A stretch of 64,000 nt of DNA from an uncultured Subdoligranulum sp. (GCF_963931595.1 NZ_OZ007030.1:1108481-1172480); one strand, 5' to 3'. Counted from the first letter of the stretch, positions 36,043 to 45,281 are shown. Program-made: numbers and translations. The notes: generated by a model from the sequence alone, not told the origin.

Positions 36043-36579
36043 TTATTTGAAGTAGCGGTCCAGCAGGCCCTGCATGCCGCGGCCATGGCGAGCCTCGTCC
36101 TTCGCCATCTCATGAACGGTGTCATGAATGGCATCCAGGCCCAGCTCCTTCGCCTTCTTGGCGATGTCCATCTTGCCGGCGCAGGCGCCGCACTCGGCGT
36201 CCACACGCATCTGCAGGTTCTTCTTGGTGCTGTCAGTCAGCACTTCGCCCAGCAGCTCAGCAAACTTGGAAGCATGCTCAGCCTCTTCGAAAGCGTAACG
36301 CTTCCAGGCCTCGGCGATCTCGGGATAACCCTCGCGGTCCGCAACGCGGCTCATGGCCAGATACATGCCAACCTCGCTGCACTCGCCGTTGAAGTTCTCG
36401 CGCAGGCCCTGCAGGATCTCCTCGGGAGCGTCCTTGGCGATGCCGACGACATGCTCGGTCACGTAGGTGTTGTCCTTCTTCTCGATAAACTTGGAAGCCG
36501 GCGCCTTGCAGACGGGGCAGAACTCAGGGATGGAACCTTCGGCGATGTAGCCGCAGACGGTGCAAACATATTTCGTCAT
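36043..36579 (-). CDS. Reverse rubrerythrin (N-terminal rubredoxin domain)
   Basis: Peroxide-scavenging di-iron protein. The 178-residue product begins with a rubredoxin-like iron site ([12 protein letters not shown] and FCPVCKAP), then a ferritin-like four-helix domain with the metal-ligand segments [27 protein letters not shown] and [13 protein letters not shown]. The rubredoxin module is at the N-terminus, the reverse of classical rubrerythrin, as in oxygen-tolerance proteins of clostridia. ATG 36579 has AGGAGG 9 bases upstream. It has a strong own promoter and stands alone. Confidence 0.93.
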   Translation of the reverse strand: MTKYVCTVCGYIAEGSIPEFCPVCKAPASKFIEKKDNTYVTEHVVGIAKDAPEEILQGLRENFNGECSEVGMYLAMSRVADREGYPEIAEAWKRYAFEEAEHASKFAELLGEVLTDSTKKNLQMRVDAECGACAGKMDIAKKAKELGLDAIHDTVHEMAKDEARHGRGMQGLLDRYFK

Positions 36580-36639
36580 AATAAATAGCCTCCTGTTATT
36601 GATGTAGCTCCTAAGACGCATTCCTGTGTCTTTGCTGCT

Positions 36640-36668
36640 ATTATAGCCGCTTATTCCTACAATGTCAA
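36640..36668 (-). promoter_or_regulatory. Consensus promoter of reverse rubrerythrin gene
   Basis: Perfect TTGACA (36668-36663) and TATAAT (36645-36640) on the minus strand with a 17-base spacer. An AT-rich inverted repeat TAAGA/TCTTA lies just upstream (about 36688-36706) and could be a peroxide-regulator site; that role is a guess. Confidence 0.85.
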
Positions 36669-36669
36669 T

Positions 36670-37044
36670 AGAGTTTTGTAAGATTTAAGAGAAATTCTTA
36701 TTTATCTTAAGGACTTTTTAACGTGTCTTTCCGAACTCACCTGGCGGCGGCCTTACGGAAAACGGATGCGGGAATTCCGTATGAGAGGTCACTTCCCTTT
36801 TACCATTCCTTTCTCTGCGAGTGTACGGCAAAGGAGCCGCTTTGTCAAGGCCATAAAAAATTTACAAGGATTCCCTGCGTTGGGCAAGCCTTTCGACGGA
36901 AAACGGGTTGAAAAAACAACCAAAATAGTGTATTCTAATAAGGAATTCCGAGATGATACGGAAACACCCTGCCACGCTTCCGAAAACGCAGTACCGGCAA
37001 GCAGGACAGGCTTTGTGATTGAACCATAAAAGGAGAAATGATCC
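36670..37044. other. Intergenic region between rubrerythrin and DUF4358 genes
   Basis: About 375 bases with no supported gene. Its right half holds a promoter for the lipoprotein gene (TTGAAA 36908-36913 and TATTCT 36931-36936, 17-base spacer) and a leader of roughly 100 bases. Short open frames here lack ribosome sites and motifs. Confidence 0.6.
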
Positions 37045-37635
37045 ATGAAAAAATTACTTCCGATCCTTCTGTGTGCGGCAATTCTTCTGGCGGGCTGCAG
37101 CAAGACCGAAGAATCTGCCACTTCCTCTTCCAGCGAAGCTGCATCGGTGTCCGAGGCGGTGAGCTCTGAAGAAACGTCGGAAGCGACTTCGGATGCCGCT
37201 TCCGAGAGTACTGCTCCCGCGGAAACCGCGCAGACGGAAAATCTGGACAGTGCCGTGGCGGCGCTGGAAGCCGTCAACCCGATCGCCAATCCGATGGCTT
37301 ACAGCGACTTTGATGTGGAAAACACCCTGATGCTGACCATGGACAACCTGGTAGCCTATAAAGGTGATGTGTGCAATACGCAGTCCGATTGCGGCCTGGT
37401 ATTTGTGGCACAAGCCAAGGAAGGCAAAGCCGAAGATGTGGAGGCAGAACTGCAGGCCTATAAAGAAAGCCTGACCGCCAACAACCTGTATGCCGAATTT
37501 GCCGACCTGACGGCGCTTGCCCAGGATGCCCGTATTGTCAGAAACGGCAACTATGTTGCCATGGTGATTGCCAGTGTCGATGTTGGCGACTATACCGAGA
37601 TCGATAAAGTATTGGAAACGGCATTGAATTTCTGA
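37045..37635 (+). CDS. DUF4358 lipoprotein
   Basis: A 196-residue surface lipoprotein. A signal peptide ends in the lipobox LAGC with Cys at about residue 18, followed by a Ser/Glu/Ala-rich linker (residues about 20-70). A compact C-terminal domain carries the repeated segment MLTMDNLVAYKGDVCN and ends in ALNF. The domain resembles DUF4358, which I recall clustering with MBOAT and DHHW genes in Clostridia. AAAGGAGA lies 8 bases upstream of ATG 37045. Its position suggests a part in surface-polymer acylation, but the function is not established. Confidence 0.8.
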   Translation: MKKLLPILLCAAILLAGCSKTEESATSSSSEAASVSEAVSSEETSEATSDAASESTAPAETAQTENLDSAVAALEAVNPIANPMAYSDFDVENTLMLTMDNLVAYKGDVCNTQSDCGLVFVAQAKEGKAEDVEAELQAYKESLTANNLYAEFADLTALAQDARIVRNGNYVAMVIASVDVGDYTEIDKVLETALNF

Positions 37636-37715
37636 TCTCCCTGCACAACGAAAGCTCATCGGGCCGTTACCTGCTTTGGTAACGGCCCGCTTATTTTGAA
37701 AAAAGAGGAGCGCTT

Positions 37716-39110
37716 ATGGTTTTCAATAGTGTAGTGTTTTTGTTCTGCTTTCTGCCGTTGGCGCTGCTGCTTTATTACATAACGCCCGGCCGTGCAAAAA
37801 ATGCCGTCCTTCTGGTGGAGAGTCTGATCTTCTACTGCTGGACGGGTGTTGCCTTTCTGCCGCTGATTGTTTGCCTGATCGTTTTCAATTATCTTTGGGC
37901 GCTGGTAACGGCCGCGGCAAAGCCCCGGCTGCACTGGATTCTGCCGCTTGTGGCAGTGGCTGTCAATCTGGGAGTTCTGGTGTATTTCAAATATACCAAT
38001 TTCCTGATTGAGACACTGAACCAGATCGCGGGATTCGGCCTGGCCACGCTGGATATCGGAGATGTCCTGCCCCTGGGCATCAGCTATTATATTTTCAAAA
38101 TTATCAGCTATGAGGTAGATGTCTATACAGGAAAAATCGAGGCAGAAAAAAATCCCATCACCTTTGCCAGCTATGTGCTTTTCTTCCCGCAGCTGATTGT
38201 GGGACCGATTGTGAAGTACCAGGATATGGCAGAGCAGTTCCATAAAAACCGTGACCGGTGCCATCTGGCGCAGATTGAGCAGGGCGCGGAGATGTTCGTG
38301 TTCGGCCTTGCCAAAAAGGTGATCCTGGCAGATTCCATCGGTGCGTTGTGGACTGATCTGATCGGAAACGGCAGTGTAGGCTTGGCGAACGTTTCCACAC
38401 CGCTGGCATGGCTCGGCATCCTGGCCTATTCCCTGCAGCTCTATTTTGACTTTGCCGGCTACAGCGAAATGAGCAACGGCCTTGCTGCCATGCTGGGCTT
38501 TGACTGCCCGGCGAACTTCGATCTTCCCTATATTTCGGGGAGCATCACAGAATTCTGGCGCCGGTGGCATATCACCCTGTCCGGCTGGTTCCGGGATTAT
38601 ATCTACATTCCCCTTGGCGGCAACCGCAAGGGAAAGGCCCGGCAGCTCTTCAACATGCTGCTGGTGTGGGCGGCCACAGGCATCTGGCATGGCGCCAGTT
38701 GGAATTTTATCTGTTGGGGTCTGTATTATTTTGTGCTGCTGACAATCGAAAAACTGTTCCTTCTCAAGTATCTGAAGAAAGGCCGCATCTGGCCGCATCT
38801 GTATACCCTGTTCCTGGTGGTGCTGGGATGGGGCATCTTTACAGCCAACCAGCCCGGTGCACCGCTAGGCCTTCTGATGCAGAAACTCTTTGTGCCTCAG
38901 GGCGGGATTTCCCCGGTCTATTATCTGCGCAATTATGGCGTGTTCCTGCTGCTGGGGTGCCTGTGCTCCTCTGCCCTGCCCCGCTGGTTCTGGGCCAGAG
39001 TCAGCCGCTTTGCGCCGCTGAAGGTCGTGCTTTTTGCGGGGCTGACGCTCCTTTGCATTGCCTATGTGGTGGCCGCGACCAATTCCACGGCGCTGTACGC
39101 CAATTTCTGA
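37716..39110 (+). CDS. MBOAT-family O-acyltransferase (AlgI/DltB type)
   Basis: A 464-residue polytopic membrane protein with about ten hydrophobic segments. It has the MBOAT hallmark regions LPLGISYYIFKIISYEVDVY (putative first motif), DFAGYSEMSNGLAAMLGF, and ITEFWRRWHITLSGWFRDYIY with the catalytic-type histidine in GIWHGASWNF. Such proteins carry acetyl or other acyl groups across the membrane to surface polymers, as AlgI does for alginate and DltB for D-alanine. The next gene is a DHHW protein, an AlgJ/AlgX-like partner. GAGGAG precedes ATG 37716. The acceptor polymer is unknown. Confidence 0.93.
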   Translation: MVFNSVVFLFCFLPLALLLYYITPGRAKNAVLLVESLIFYCWTGVAFLPLIVCLIVFNYLWALVTAAAKPRLHWILPLVAVAVNLGVLVYFKYTNFLIETLNQIAGFGLATLDIGDVLPLGISYYIFKIISYEVDVYTGKIEAEKNPITFASYVLFFPQLIVGPIVKYQDMAEQFHKNRDRCHLAQIEQGAEMFVFGLAKKVILADSIGALWTDLIGNGSVGLANVSTPLAWLGILAYSLQLYFDFAGYSEMSNGLAAMLGFDCPANFDLPYISGSITEFWRRWHITLSGWFRDYIYIPLGGNRKGKARQLFNMLLVWAATGIWHGASWNFICWGLYYFVLLTIEKLFLLKYLKKGRIWPHLYTLFLVVLGWGIFTANQPGAPLGLLMQKLFVPQGGISPVYYLRNYGVFLLLGCLCSSALPRWFWARVSRFAPLKVVLFAGLTLLCIAYVVAATNSTALYANF

Positions 39111-39126
39111 AAAGGGGGAAAACCGT

Positions 39127-40311
39127 ATGGCAAAAGTAATCTATCGGAAATCCGGCCGGCGGACGGTTTACCCGCTCCTGCTGTGCGCGGCGCTGCTGCT
39201 GTTTGGATTTTCTCTGGTGAACCTCTTCTGGCCGAAGAGAAAGCTTATTGAACTGGAAAACCGGAACGCTGCACAGCTGAAGGCCCCGGTTCTCTCCGAT
39301 TTACTGGATGGAACCTGGCAGCAATCCTTCTCCTCCTGGATGCAGGACCAGTTTATGCTTCGGGATCAGTGGATCAATACCCAGCGCGCTGCGGATGAGA
39401 TGGCTTTTCAAAAGGTGGAGGAAGGCGGGATCCTGCTGGGAAAGGACCACTGGATGTTCACCAAACTGTTCACTGTGGATGATGCCACCCGGAAGCAGCT
39501 GGATAAAAACGTACAGGCCGTGGCGGAGTTCGCAGCAAAATATCCCGGCAAGGTCACCTTTTTGCTGGCACCCTCTGCCAGCGTGATTTATCCGGAGATG
39601 CTCCCTGCCGGTGCCCCCATGGTGGATGAAAACGCCATGCTGGATAACATTTTCTCGCAGGTCAGCCAGTCGGCTGCCGTACTGGATCTGCGGGACAGTT
39701 TCACGGCCAGCAAGGATGAGTATCTCTATTTCAAGACAGACCACCACTGGACTCCCAATGGCGCCTATCGTGCATACGAGCAGTTCTGCTCTTTGAAGGG
39801 GCTCACGCCCTTTGACCGTGACGCCCATGAACCGGCTACGGTGGAGGGGTTCCAGGGAACCCATTATTCGGCGACACGTCTTTGGAACGTGGAGGACGAC
39901 TCCATTACCTATTATCCGCTGGACAACCAGATGACCATTTTTGATGTGCCGTCCGAAGCGCAGTACGAAGCAAATCGCACGGAGAACCTGATCAATACCG
40001 AAAAGTTTGAAACACGGGATAAGTATGCAGCTTTTCTGGACGGTAACAATGGCTATTCTGTCATTAACGGGAATGGTACCGGCAGTATTCTGGTGGTCAA
40101 GGACAGCTACGCCAACAGTTTTGTTCCCTATCTGACTGAGAATTACGCCAAAATCGGCGTGATTGATTTCCGCAATTTTCGGTATGGTTTGGATTCGACC
40201 ATAGAAAAAGAAGGGTATGATCAGATACTGATTCTGTACAATTTCCAGACGTTTATTGCAGACAAGAATCTGATCAATATCATTCGTCCCAGTTCGCTGG
40301 AAAATTCCTGA
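39127..40311 (+). CDS. DHHW-family protein (AlgJ/AlgX-like)
   Basis: A 394-residue membrane-anchored extracytoplasmic protein. One helix near residues 15-35 is followed by a soluble SGNH-like domain. The DHHW motif is clear in FKTDHHWTPNGAYRAYEQ, with a further VVKDSYANSFVPYL segment that holds the likely catalytic Asp-Ser pair. ATG 39127 follows AAAGGGGG. It is 16 bases downstream of the MBOAT gene and, with the DUF4358 gene, forms a three-gene set. By analogy to alginate O-acetylation it would transfer the acyl group delivered by the MBOAT protein; that role is inferred. Confidence 0.9.
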   Translation: MAKVIYRKSGRRTVYPLLLCAALLLFGFSLVNLFWPKRKLIELENRNAAQLKAPVLSDLLDGTWQQSFSSWMQDQFMLRDQWINTQRAADEMAFQKVEEGGILLGKDHWMFTKLFTVDDATRKQLDKNVQAVAEFAAKYPGKVTFLLAPSASVIYPEMLPAGAPMVDENAMLDNIFSQVSQSAAVLDLRDSFTASKDEYLYFKTDHHWTPNGAYRAYEQFCSLKGLTPFDRDAHEPATVEGFQGTHYSATRLWNVEDDSITYYPLDNQMTIFDVPSEAQYEANRTENLINTEKFETRDKYAAFLDGNNGYSVINGNGTGSILVVKDSYANSFVPYLTENYAKIGVIDFRNFRYGLDSTIEKEGYDQILILYNFQTFIADKNLINIIRPSSLENS

Positions 40312-40317
40312 CAAACC

Positions 40318-40375
40318 AAATGCAGGCAGCCTCCGCAGAAACGTATTGCTTCTGCGGAGGCCGCCTGCATTTTGT
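40318..40375. terminator. Bidirectional terminator between the acylation set and gerA-type operon
   Basis: A long stem pairs AAATGCAGGC and GCCTCCGCAGAA with TTCTGCGGAGGC and GCCTGCATTT, with one bulged base on each side. T-runs occur at both ends. Confidence 0.85.
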
Positions 40376-40382
40376 GCGTGGC

Positions 40383-41327
40383 TCAATCAAAGAAGACTTC
40401 CAACGTGGGCGTTTGGTAGGAACCTGCCGGTCCGTACAGGGAGGCCTGCCAGAAATGAAAATGAAACAAGCCGGCGGATGTCTGCCCTGTATCATGGCGA
40501 AGGCTGGCAAAGGATTCCTGGAACGCTTGCCGGAGGGCCTGTTCCAAAGAAGCTGAATCCACCGATGGTTCCAGCGCCGTCAGTGCCGTATCGCGCAGAT
40601 GAATCTGAATTTTATTCTGATCTGCAAGGACTTGTGTCCGTGCCTCACAGGCAATCCTGCCGGAGGCAATGGTTCCCCGTATCGCCGAAGCCTGTCCGCA
40701 CAATACAGCGGCCAGCTGCGCTTGCAGCCCTGTACAACGGACGGAAAAATCGTTTTCCGCCAAGAGAAGAAAATCGTATACGGCGCCTGGCTGATACACT
40801 GGAATACAACAGGCATCTTCCTGACTGAATAATTGCTGTAAACCACAATGGATTTTATAGGTCTTTTCCATAGCCTTCATATTCCGGTAGAGAACACTTC
40901 CCTCTTCCGCCCAGCTTTGCACGGAATCTGAATCCAGCGCAAAGACGGACAGCTCGGGGGCCGGCTGGGCATTTTGGTAGAGAAGTTCGCCGATTGCCCG
41001 GACGACGGAAAGATCGGCGTTGCCGGGAAGTGCCACAAGGTCCAGCAGTCCGTAGTATACCTCGCCCTGCAAAGACTCCTCCGCTTTCGCCAAAGCCTGA
41101 GCCGGCGTTGAGCCCCGTGCAGCAGAAATTTTGTTCCCGTCAGTGCCTTCCGGGGCGTTTTGATCGGCCAGAACAAGGCAGGCGGAATAGAATGCCCCCT
41201 GGCGGGCAAAGAGAACGCCGCGCACAATCTCCCGTTCGGCCAGGGACTGTCCGCCACAGCTGCACAGAATCAAACTCATCAGCAAGCACCCGCTTATAAG
41301 CATTTTTTTAGTTTTTGGCAAAGCCAT
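40383..41327 (-). CDS. GerC-type spore germination lipoprotein
   Basis: A 314-residue lipoprotein. The signal ends in LILCSCGG with the anchoring Cys at about residue 24, followed by a domain beginning EREIVRGVLFARQ that is typical in position for GerAC/Ger(x)C proteins. It is shorter and more diverged than usual GerAC (about 370-400). ATG 41327 has GGGAGG 9 bases upstream and overlaps gerAB by 34 bases; an internal ATG at 41303 would still give a signal. As the third gene after GerAA- and GerAB-like genes it completes a germinant-receptor operon. Call rests on order plus weak similarity. Confidence 0.8.
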   Translation of the reverse strand: MALPKTKKMLISGCLLMSLILCSCGGQSLAEREIVRGVLFARQGAFYSACLVLADQNAPEGTDGNKISAARGSTPAQALAKAEESLQGEVYYGLLDLVALPGNADLSVVRAIGELLYQNAQPAPELSVFALDSDSVQSWAEEGSVLYRNMKAMEKTYKIHCGLQQLFSQEDACCIPVYQPGAVYDFLLLAENDFSVRCTGLQAQLAAVLCGQASAIRGTIASGRIACEARTQVLADQNKIQIHLRDTALTALEPSVDSASLEQALRQAFQESFASLRHDTGQTSAGLFHFHFWQASLYGPAGSYQTPTLEVFFD

Positions 41328-42292
41328 GCAGCGATACCTCCCATTCCTACCAGCAGGACAAGGCCCCATGTCAGGATACTGCGTTGCTGCATAGCGGAGG
41401 AAACATCGATTTTTTGCAGCAAGACGCACAAAAGCCACAGACAGCCCAGATACAGCGGAAAATTGCGCAGCGATACGGAAAGTCCTTTGTTCTCTCCCCG
41501 ACGAAGCAACAGGCAGATCGCATACAGATAAAGTGACAGCTTCAGGGTGATGGCCATGATCCAAAGGATCAGCTGCAGGCTTTCCAGACGATTGAAAATG
41601 GACAAGGCACCGCATCGGGCTGCGGCGTGAATAGGGTCGACACGCAGCGGCATGGCTGCTCCATAGAAGAGCTCCAGAACCAGATGCATACCCACATCGA
41701 ACCACAACGCGGCGGCAGCCAGGCGCAGTAACGGGTGATGGTGCTTGGTCTTGGCAGGTGGCAGCAAGGCCGGAAGAAGATATTCCGGATACAGGGTCAG
41801 CTGTTCTTTGGCAGCAGCAATAAAATCATCCCGCTGCAAGGAAATTATCTGCAGATTGGTGATATGAAGCCGGGGCAAAATCGTAAGAAGCATGAACCCC
41901 GTGGCCAGAAGCAGCAGGCACAACACCACATGGGCAGTCTGTGAGATAGCGGAGACTCTGCGAAGATACAGAACAGGAAGCAGCGTCATCAGACAGACGG
42001 CAGTCAGGGAGAAGAAGCCCGGATACAAGCGCTGCGCCAGTACCCGGAAATTGAGAATCTCAAGGGCAGATGTGTAGAAAAGAAGCGCGGCAAACAGCAG
42101 TCGGAAAAAGGGGCTCTCCCCGATTCGCCAGGCGCGTGCAAAAAGGGCACCTATACTGGCCAGCAAGGGCACACACAGCAGTGCGGTGGCGGCTCCTGCA
42201 CGGGGCCAGTACGCGCTCTGGCTGCGCAACAGCACATTGACCAGCAATCCCACTGTCAGGGCAGCGAGGAGGCTGGGGCATTCACGTTTCAT
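41294..42292 (-). CDS. GerAB-like spore germination permease
   Basis: A 332-residue membrane protein with about ten hydrophobic segments and short charged loops, resembling the amino-acid-permease-like B subunit of germinant receptors. It has a diverged sequence with few strict motifs. It overlaps the GerAA gene by 11 bases and the GerC gene by 34 bases, the expected A-B-C order. In spores the B subunit is thought to bind germinant in the inner membrane. Family identity depends on topology and operon context. Confidence 0.82.
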   Translation of the reverse strand: MKRECPSLLAALTVGLLVNVLLRSQSAYWPRAGAATALLCVPLLASIGALFARAWRIGESPFFRLLFAALLFYTSALEILNFRVLAQRLYPGFFSLTAVCLMTLLPVLYLRRVSAISQTAHVVLCLLLLATGFMLLTILPRLHITNLQIISLQRDDFIAAAKEQLTLYPEYLLPALLPPAKTKHHHPLLRLAAAALWFDVGMHLVLELFYGAAMPLRVDPIHAAARCGALSIFNRLESLQLILWIMAITLKLSLYLYAICLLLRRGENKGLSVSLRNFPLYLGCLWLLCVLLQKIDVSSAMQQRSILTWGLVLLVGMGGIAAWLCQKLKKCL

Positions 42293-43727
42293 CCTTGCCG
42301 ATCACCTCCCCGAATCTTGACAGCTCTGACCAGATACTCCGCACGAATCCGTCGCGCCAGCTTGTACGGCTCAAGGGCATCAGTGGGTAGAGATAGTCAT
42401 ATCCAAAGGGTTCGCTGCCACAGGCCATGGCCAGGATGACAAGTGCTGCGGCGGCGAGGCCCATAACACCGAAAACACCGGCCAGCAAAATCACCGCGAA
42501 ACGGAACAGGATGGACTGTTCGTACAGAGACGGGACCGCCAGTGTGGCGATGGTGGCGGCAGCAGCCATGGTCAGGATAGGGACGCTGACGATCCCGGCG
42601 GAGACGGCGGTCTCCCCGATGATCAAGGCCCCCACAAGGCTCACGGTGTGACTGATGGATTGGGGGGCCCGGAGTCCGGCTTCCCGGACGATCTCCAGCA
42701 GAAGTGTCACACCCAGCATTTCCAGCATAGGCGGTAATGGCGTACTGATTTCCGCCTGGGCCAATTTGGTCAGCAACTGAATGGGGATGATTTCCGGCGC
42801 AAAAGAGACCGCCATCACGTACAGCCCCGGACCGAACACCGAAAGCAGGAAAGCGAGATATTTCAAGATACGGATCAGACCCGAAAAAACTGCCCCGGAG
42901 GCATAGTCATCCAGACACTCGAAATGCTCGGCAAAAAAGCTCGGCACAATGAGCGCATAGGGGCAGCCGCTGACCAGAACCGCAATTTTCCCCTCACACA
43001 GGCGGGCACAAGCGGTGGCAGGGCGTTCGGTGTAGGCGGCGGCCGGGAAAAGGTTCAATTTATCCTGCTTTAAAAACGAGGCAAAGTAGGCACTGTCCAG
43101 CAGCACCGGCAGTTCCGCATGAGCCAGCCGGTCCCGCAGACAATCCACCGTTTCCTTGGGGGCCAGCGAGCGATCATAGCAGATGCAATATTCCGTTTTG
43201 GCGCGTGTATGCGCTGTCATGATCTCCACCACCAGCGTGTCGGTTCGGAATTGACGACGCAGAAGCGAAATATTGTTGCGCAGCAGTTCCGTGAAGGCCT
43301 CCTGGGAGCCGCGCATATTCCCTTCCCCAGTGGGGGTGCTGACGGAACGCTGGGGCATTTCCTGGGTGGAAAACACCACGGCGCGGCGGCAGCCATCCAT
43401 GAGAAGCAGCGTCATGCCGTTGCAGAGAAACTCCACGGCAGAATTCCAGTCTTCGGCGGGGGCCGGTTCCGAGGGCACCATACTTTGTGTGAGCAGATAG
43501 TCGCACAGATCATCGCTGCCATTCAAAAGAAGCAGATCGTGGTCCAGCATGTCCAGCGCGAGGTGGCAGAGCTTTTCCGGCGAGGACAGCCCCGTAAACA
43601 TGACAATGGCGCAGGAAATGCCGCTGATCATGATTTCTTTGGTATAGAAGTCTCCCGAGTCGCCAAAAATGCTTTTCAGGATCTGTAGATTCTCCCGCAG
43701 GGAGCGGCTCAACTTTGTTCGCTGCAT
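42282..43727 (-). CDS. GerAA-like spore germination protein
   Basis: A 481-residue protein of the GerA family. A soluble N-terminal domain of about 280 residues contains the family segments NNISLLRRQFRTDTLVVE and KIAVLVSGCPYALIVPSFF. About five membrane helices follow with EIIPIQLLTKLAQAEISTPLPPMLEM and REAGLRAPQSISHTVSLVGALIIGETAV, both strongly typical of GerA proteins. GGGGGAAA lies upstream of ATG 43727. It heads the germinant-receptor operon and is divergent from a DUF421/DUF4363 pair. No clear sigma-A promoter is seen between them; a forespore promoter is plausible but not demonstrated. Confidence 0.93.
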   Translation of the reverse strand: MQRTKLSRSLRENLQILKSIFGDSGDFYTKEIMISGISCAIVMFTGLSSPEKLCHLALDMLDHDLLLLNGSDDLCDYLLTQSMVPSEPAPAEDWNSAVEFLCNGMTLLLMDGCRRAVVFSTQEMPQRSVSTPTGEGNMRGSQEAFTELLRNNISLLRRQFRTDTLVVEIMTAHTRAKTEYCICYDRSLAPKETVDCLRDRLAHAELPVLLDSAYFASFLKQDKLNLFPAAAYTERPATACARLCEGKIAVLVSGCPYALIVPSFFAEHFECLDDYASGAVFSGLIRILKYLAFLLSVFGPGLYVMAVSFAPEIIPIQLLTKLAQAEISTPLPPMLEMLGVTLLLEIVREAGLRAPQSISHTVSLVGALIIGETAVSAGIVSVPILTMAAAATIATLAVPSLYEQSILFRFAVILLAGVFGVMGLAAAALVILAMACGSEPFGYDYLYPLMPLSRTSWRDGFVRSIWSELSRFGEVIGKDET

Positions 43728-43796
43728 ACGATTTCCCCCTCATCTCCGCCATTAGTGTTGCCGGGAATGAGAGAAAATATGAGGAGGCAGGATAGA

Positions 43797-44459
43797 TTGC
43801 TCTCGTCCATTTTGAGAACCGTCATCGTGTACGGTGCCGTTGTGGCGGCATTGCGCCTGATGGGAAAGCGTCAGCTGGGAGAATTGCAGCCTTCCGAACT
43901 GGTAACAACTTTGCTGGTGTCCAATGTTGCATCCATCTGCATTGATGAACCGGACCTGCCGTTGCTGTCCAGCCTGGTTCTGATTGTGTTGCTGACTTCT
44001 CTGGAAATTTTCAGCTCTACCCTTGCCTATCTGAATCCGAATTATGCGAGAATTCTGTTCGGCAAACCGGTCACCGTGATCCGTGACGGAAAGATCGTGC
44101 AGGAAGCGCTGCCCCGCCTGCGCATTACTGCCGGAGATCTGATGGAAGCGCTGCGGGGAAAGGATATCTTTTCACCCGAGGAGGTTCTTTGGGCGGTGGT
44201 GGAACCGAACGGACATATCAGTACGGCAACGGTCGGTAACAGTAACACAGCAGAACCCATGCTTCCGATTCTGGTGGATGATCAGATCTACCATGAAAAC
44301 CTGGAAGCCCTGCGACTGGACGAAAAGTGGCTGAAAGATATTCTGGCGTCAAAGGGAGTTTCACGCAGGGAGGTTCTTCTTTTGCTGTATAATGGAACCC
44401 ATCTGCTTCTGGTACAAAAAAAGACCACCCCGAAGGGTGGTCCGGAAAGGATCCCGTAA
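43797..44459 (+). CDS. DUF421 membrane protein (YetF-like), copy 2
   Basis: A 220-residue relative of the protein at 35292, with three N-terminal helices including LRLMGKRQLGELQPSELVTTLL. A YetF-like C-terminal domain follows with KPVTVIRDGKIVQEALPRLRI and a final KKTTPKGGPERIP tail. The strong GAGGAGG at 43781-43787 is 9 bases from an in-frame TTG at 43797, preferred over ATGs at 43767 and 43779, which lack ribosome sites. It is divergent from the gerA-type operon and overlaps a DUF4363 gene by TAA/TTG. The clustering suggests a spore-membrane role. Confidence 0.87.
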   Translation: MLSSILRTVIVYGAVVAALRLMGKRQLGELQPSELVTTLLVSNVASICIDEPDLPLLSSLVLIVLLTSLEIFSSTLAYLNPNYARILFGKPVTVIRDGKIVQEALPRLRITAGDLMEALRGKDIFSPEEVLWAVVEPNGHISTATVGNSNTAEPMLPILVDDQIYHENLEALRLDEKWLKDILASKGVSRREVLLLLYNGTHLLLVQKKTTPKGGPERIP

Positions 44460-44828
44460 TTGAATCGCAATTGGTATGCAACAATTTTGCTGGCTGTGCT
44501 GTTTCTGACCCTGTATGGTGCAGGAATCTATCTGGACCGAAACGTCCAAGCGCTGACACAGCAACTGGACACTGCCTACAGCCTTGCAGAGGCAGGCAAC
44601 TACAGGCAGGCACAGCAGGTCTACGAAGAGACAGCCGAGCAAAGCTCCCAAAGCAGTACCGTCTGGATGTTGCTGGTCCGGCGAAGCCTGGTAGACCAAC
44701 TCAACCAGACGCTGGCTACCATTCCATCCTATGTCTCTGCAGGGAACATGGCAGACCTGGCAGTAGAGACATCACGCGCCCGCGCACAGGCACAACAGAT
44801 ACGAGCTTCATTTTTCAGCTGGTTTTGA
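44460..44828 (+). CDS. DUF4363 small membrane-anchored protein
   Basis: A 122-residue protein with one N-terminal hydrophobic segment ([21 protein letters not shown]) and a helical body ([18 protein letters not shown]), fitting the DUF4363 type. That family often follows a DUF421 gene in spore-forming Clostridia. The TTG start directly follows the DUF421 stop, indicating coupling. Its last 21 bases overlap the convergent nrdR gene. Function unknown. Confidence 0.8.
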   Translation: MNRNWYATILLAVLFLTLYGAGIYLDRNVQALTQQLDTAYSLAEAGNYRQAQQVYEETAEQSSQSSTVWMLLVRRSLVDQLNQTLATIPSYVSAGNMADLAVETSRARAQAQQIRASFFSWF

Positions 44829-45281
44829 ACGGGTGTCCAGCATATCTTTGAGCTCTTCCATGAAAGTGTTCACATCGCTGAACTGACGATAGACCGACGC
44901 AAACCGCACATAGGCAACGTCATCCATCTTTTTCAGTTCCTGCATGGCAAGGTCGCCGATATGGATCGACGTAACCTCCCGGTCATAAGAGTTCAGCAGC
45001 ATCTGCTCGATGCGGCTGACCGCATCGTCCAGCTGCTGGTAGCTGACCGGCCGTTTTTCACAGGCACGCAGCATACCGTTCAGCAGTTTCTGACGGTCGA
45101 ACACTTCACGGGAATGGTCCTTCTTGACGACCATCAGCGGAACTGTTTCCACAATCTCGTAGGTCGTAAAGCGCTTTTTACAATTCAGGCACTCACGGCG
45201 GCGGCGAATTTTTTCGCCGTCCTCGGTGGGGCGGGAATCGATGACTTTGGAATCAACTGCACCGCAGTAGGGACACTTCAT
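44808..45281 (-). CDS. nrdR: Transcriptional repressor NrdR
   Basis: ATP/dATP-sensing repressor of ribonucleotide reductase genes. The 157-residue product begins with the zinc ribbon MKCPYCG (CxxC) and [12 protein letters not shown] (CxxC), followed by the ATP-cone domain ([34 protein letters not shown]). GAGGAAT lies upstream of ATG 45281. It follows secDF by 24 bases on the minus strand. The 3' end overlaps the convergent DUF4363 gene. Confidence 0.97.
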   Translation of the reverse strand: MKCPYCGAVDSKVIDSRPTEDGEKIRRRRECLNCKKRFTTYEIVETVPLMVVKKDHSREVFDRQKLLNGMLRACEKRPVSYQQLDDAVSRIEQMLLNSYDREVTSIHIGDLAMQELKKMDDVAYVRFASVYRQFSDVNTFMEELKDMLDTRSKPAEK

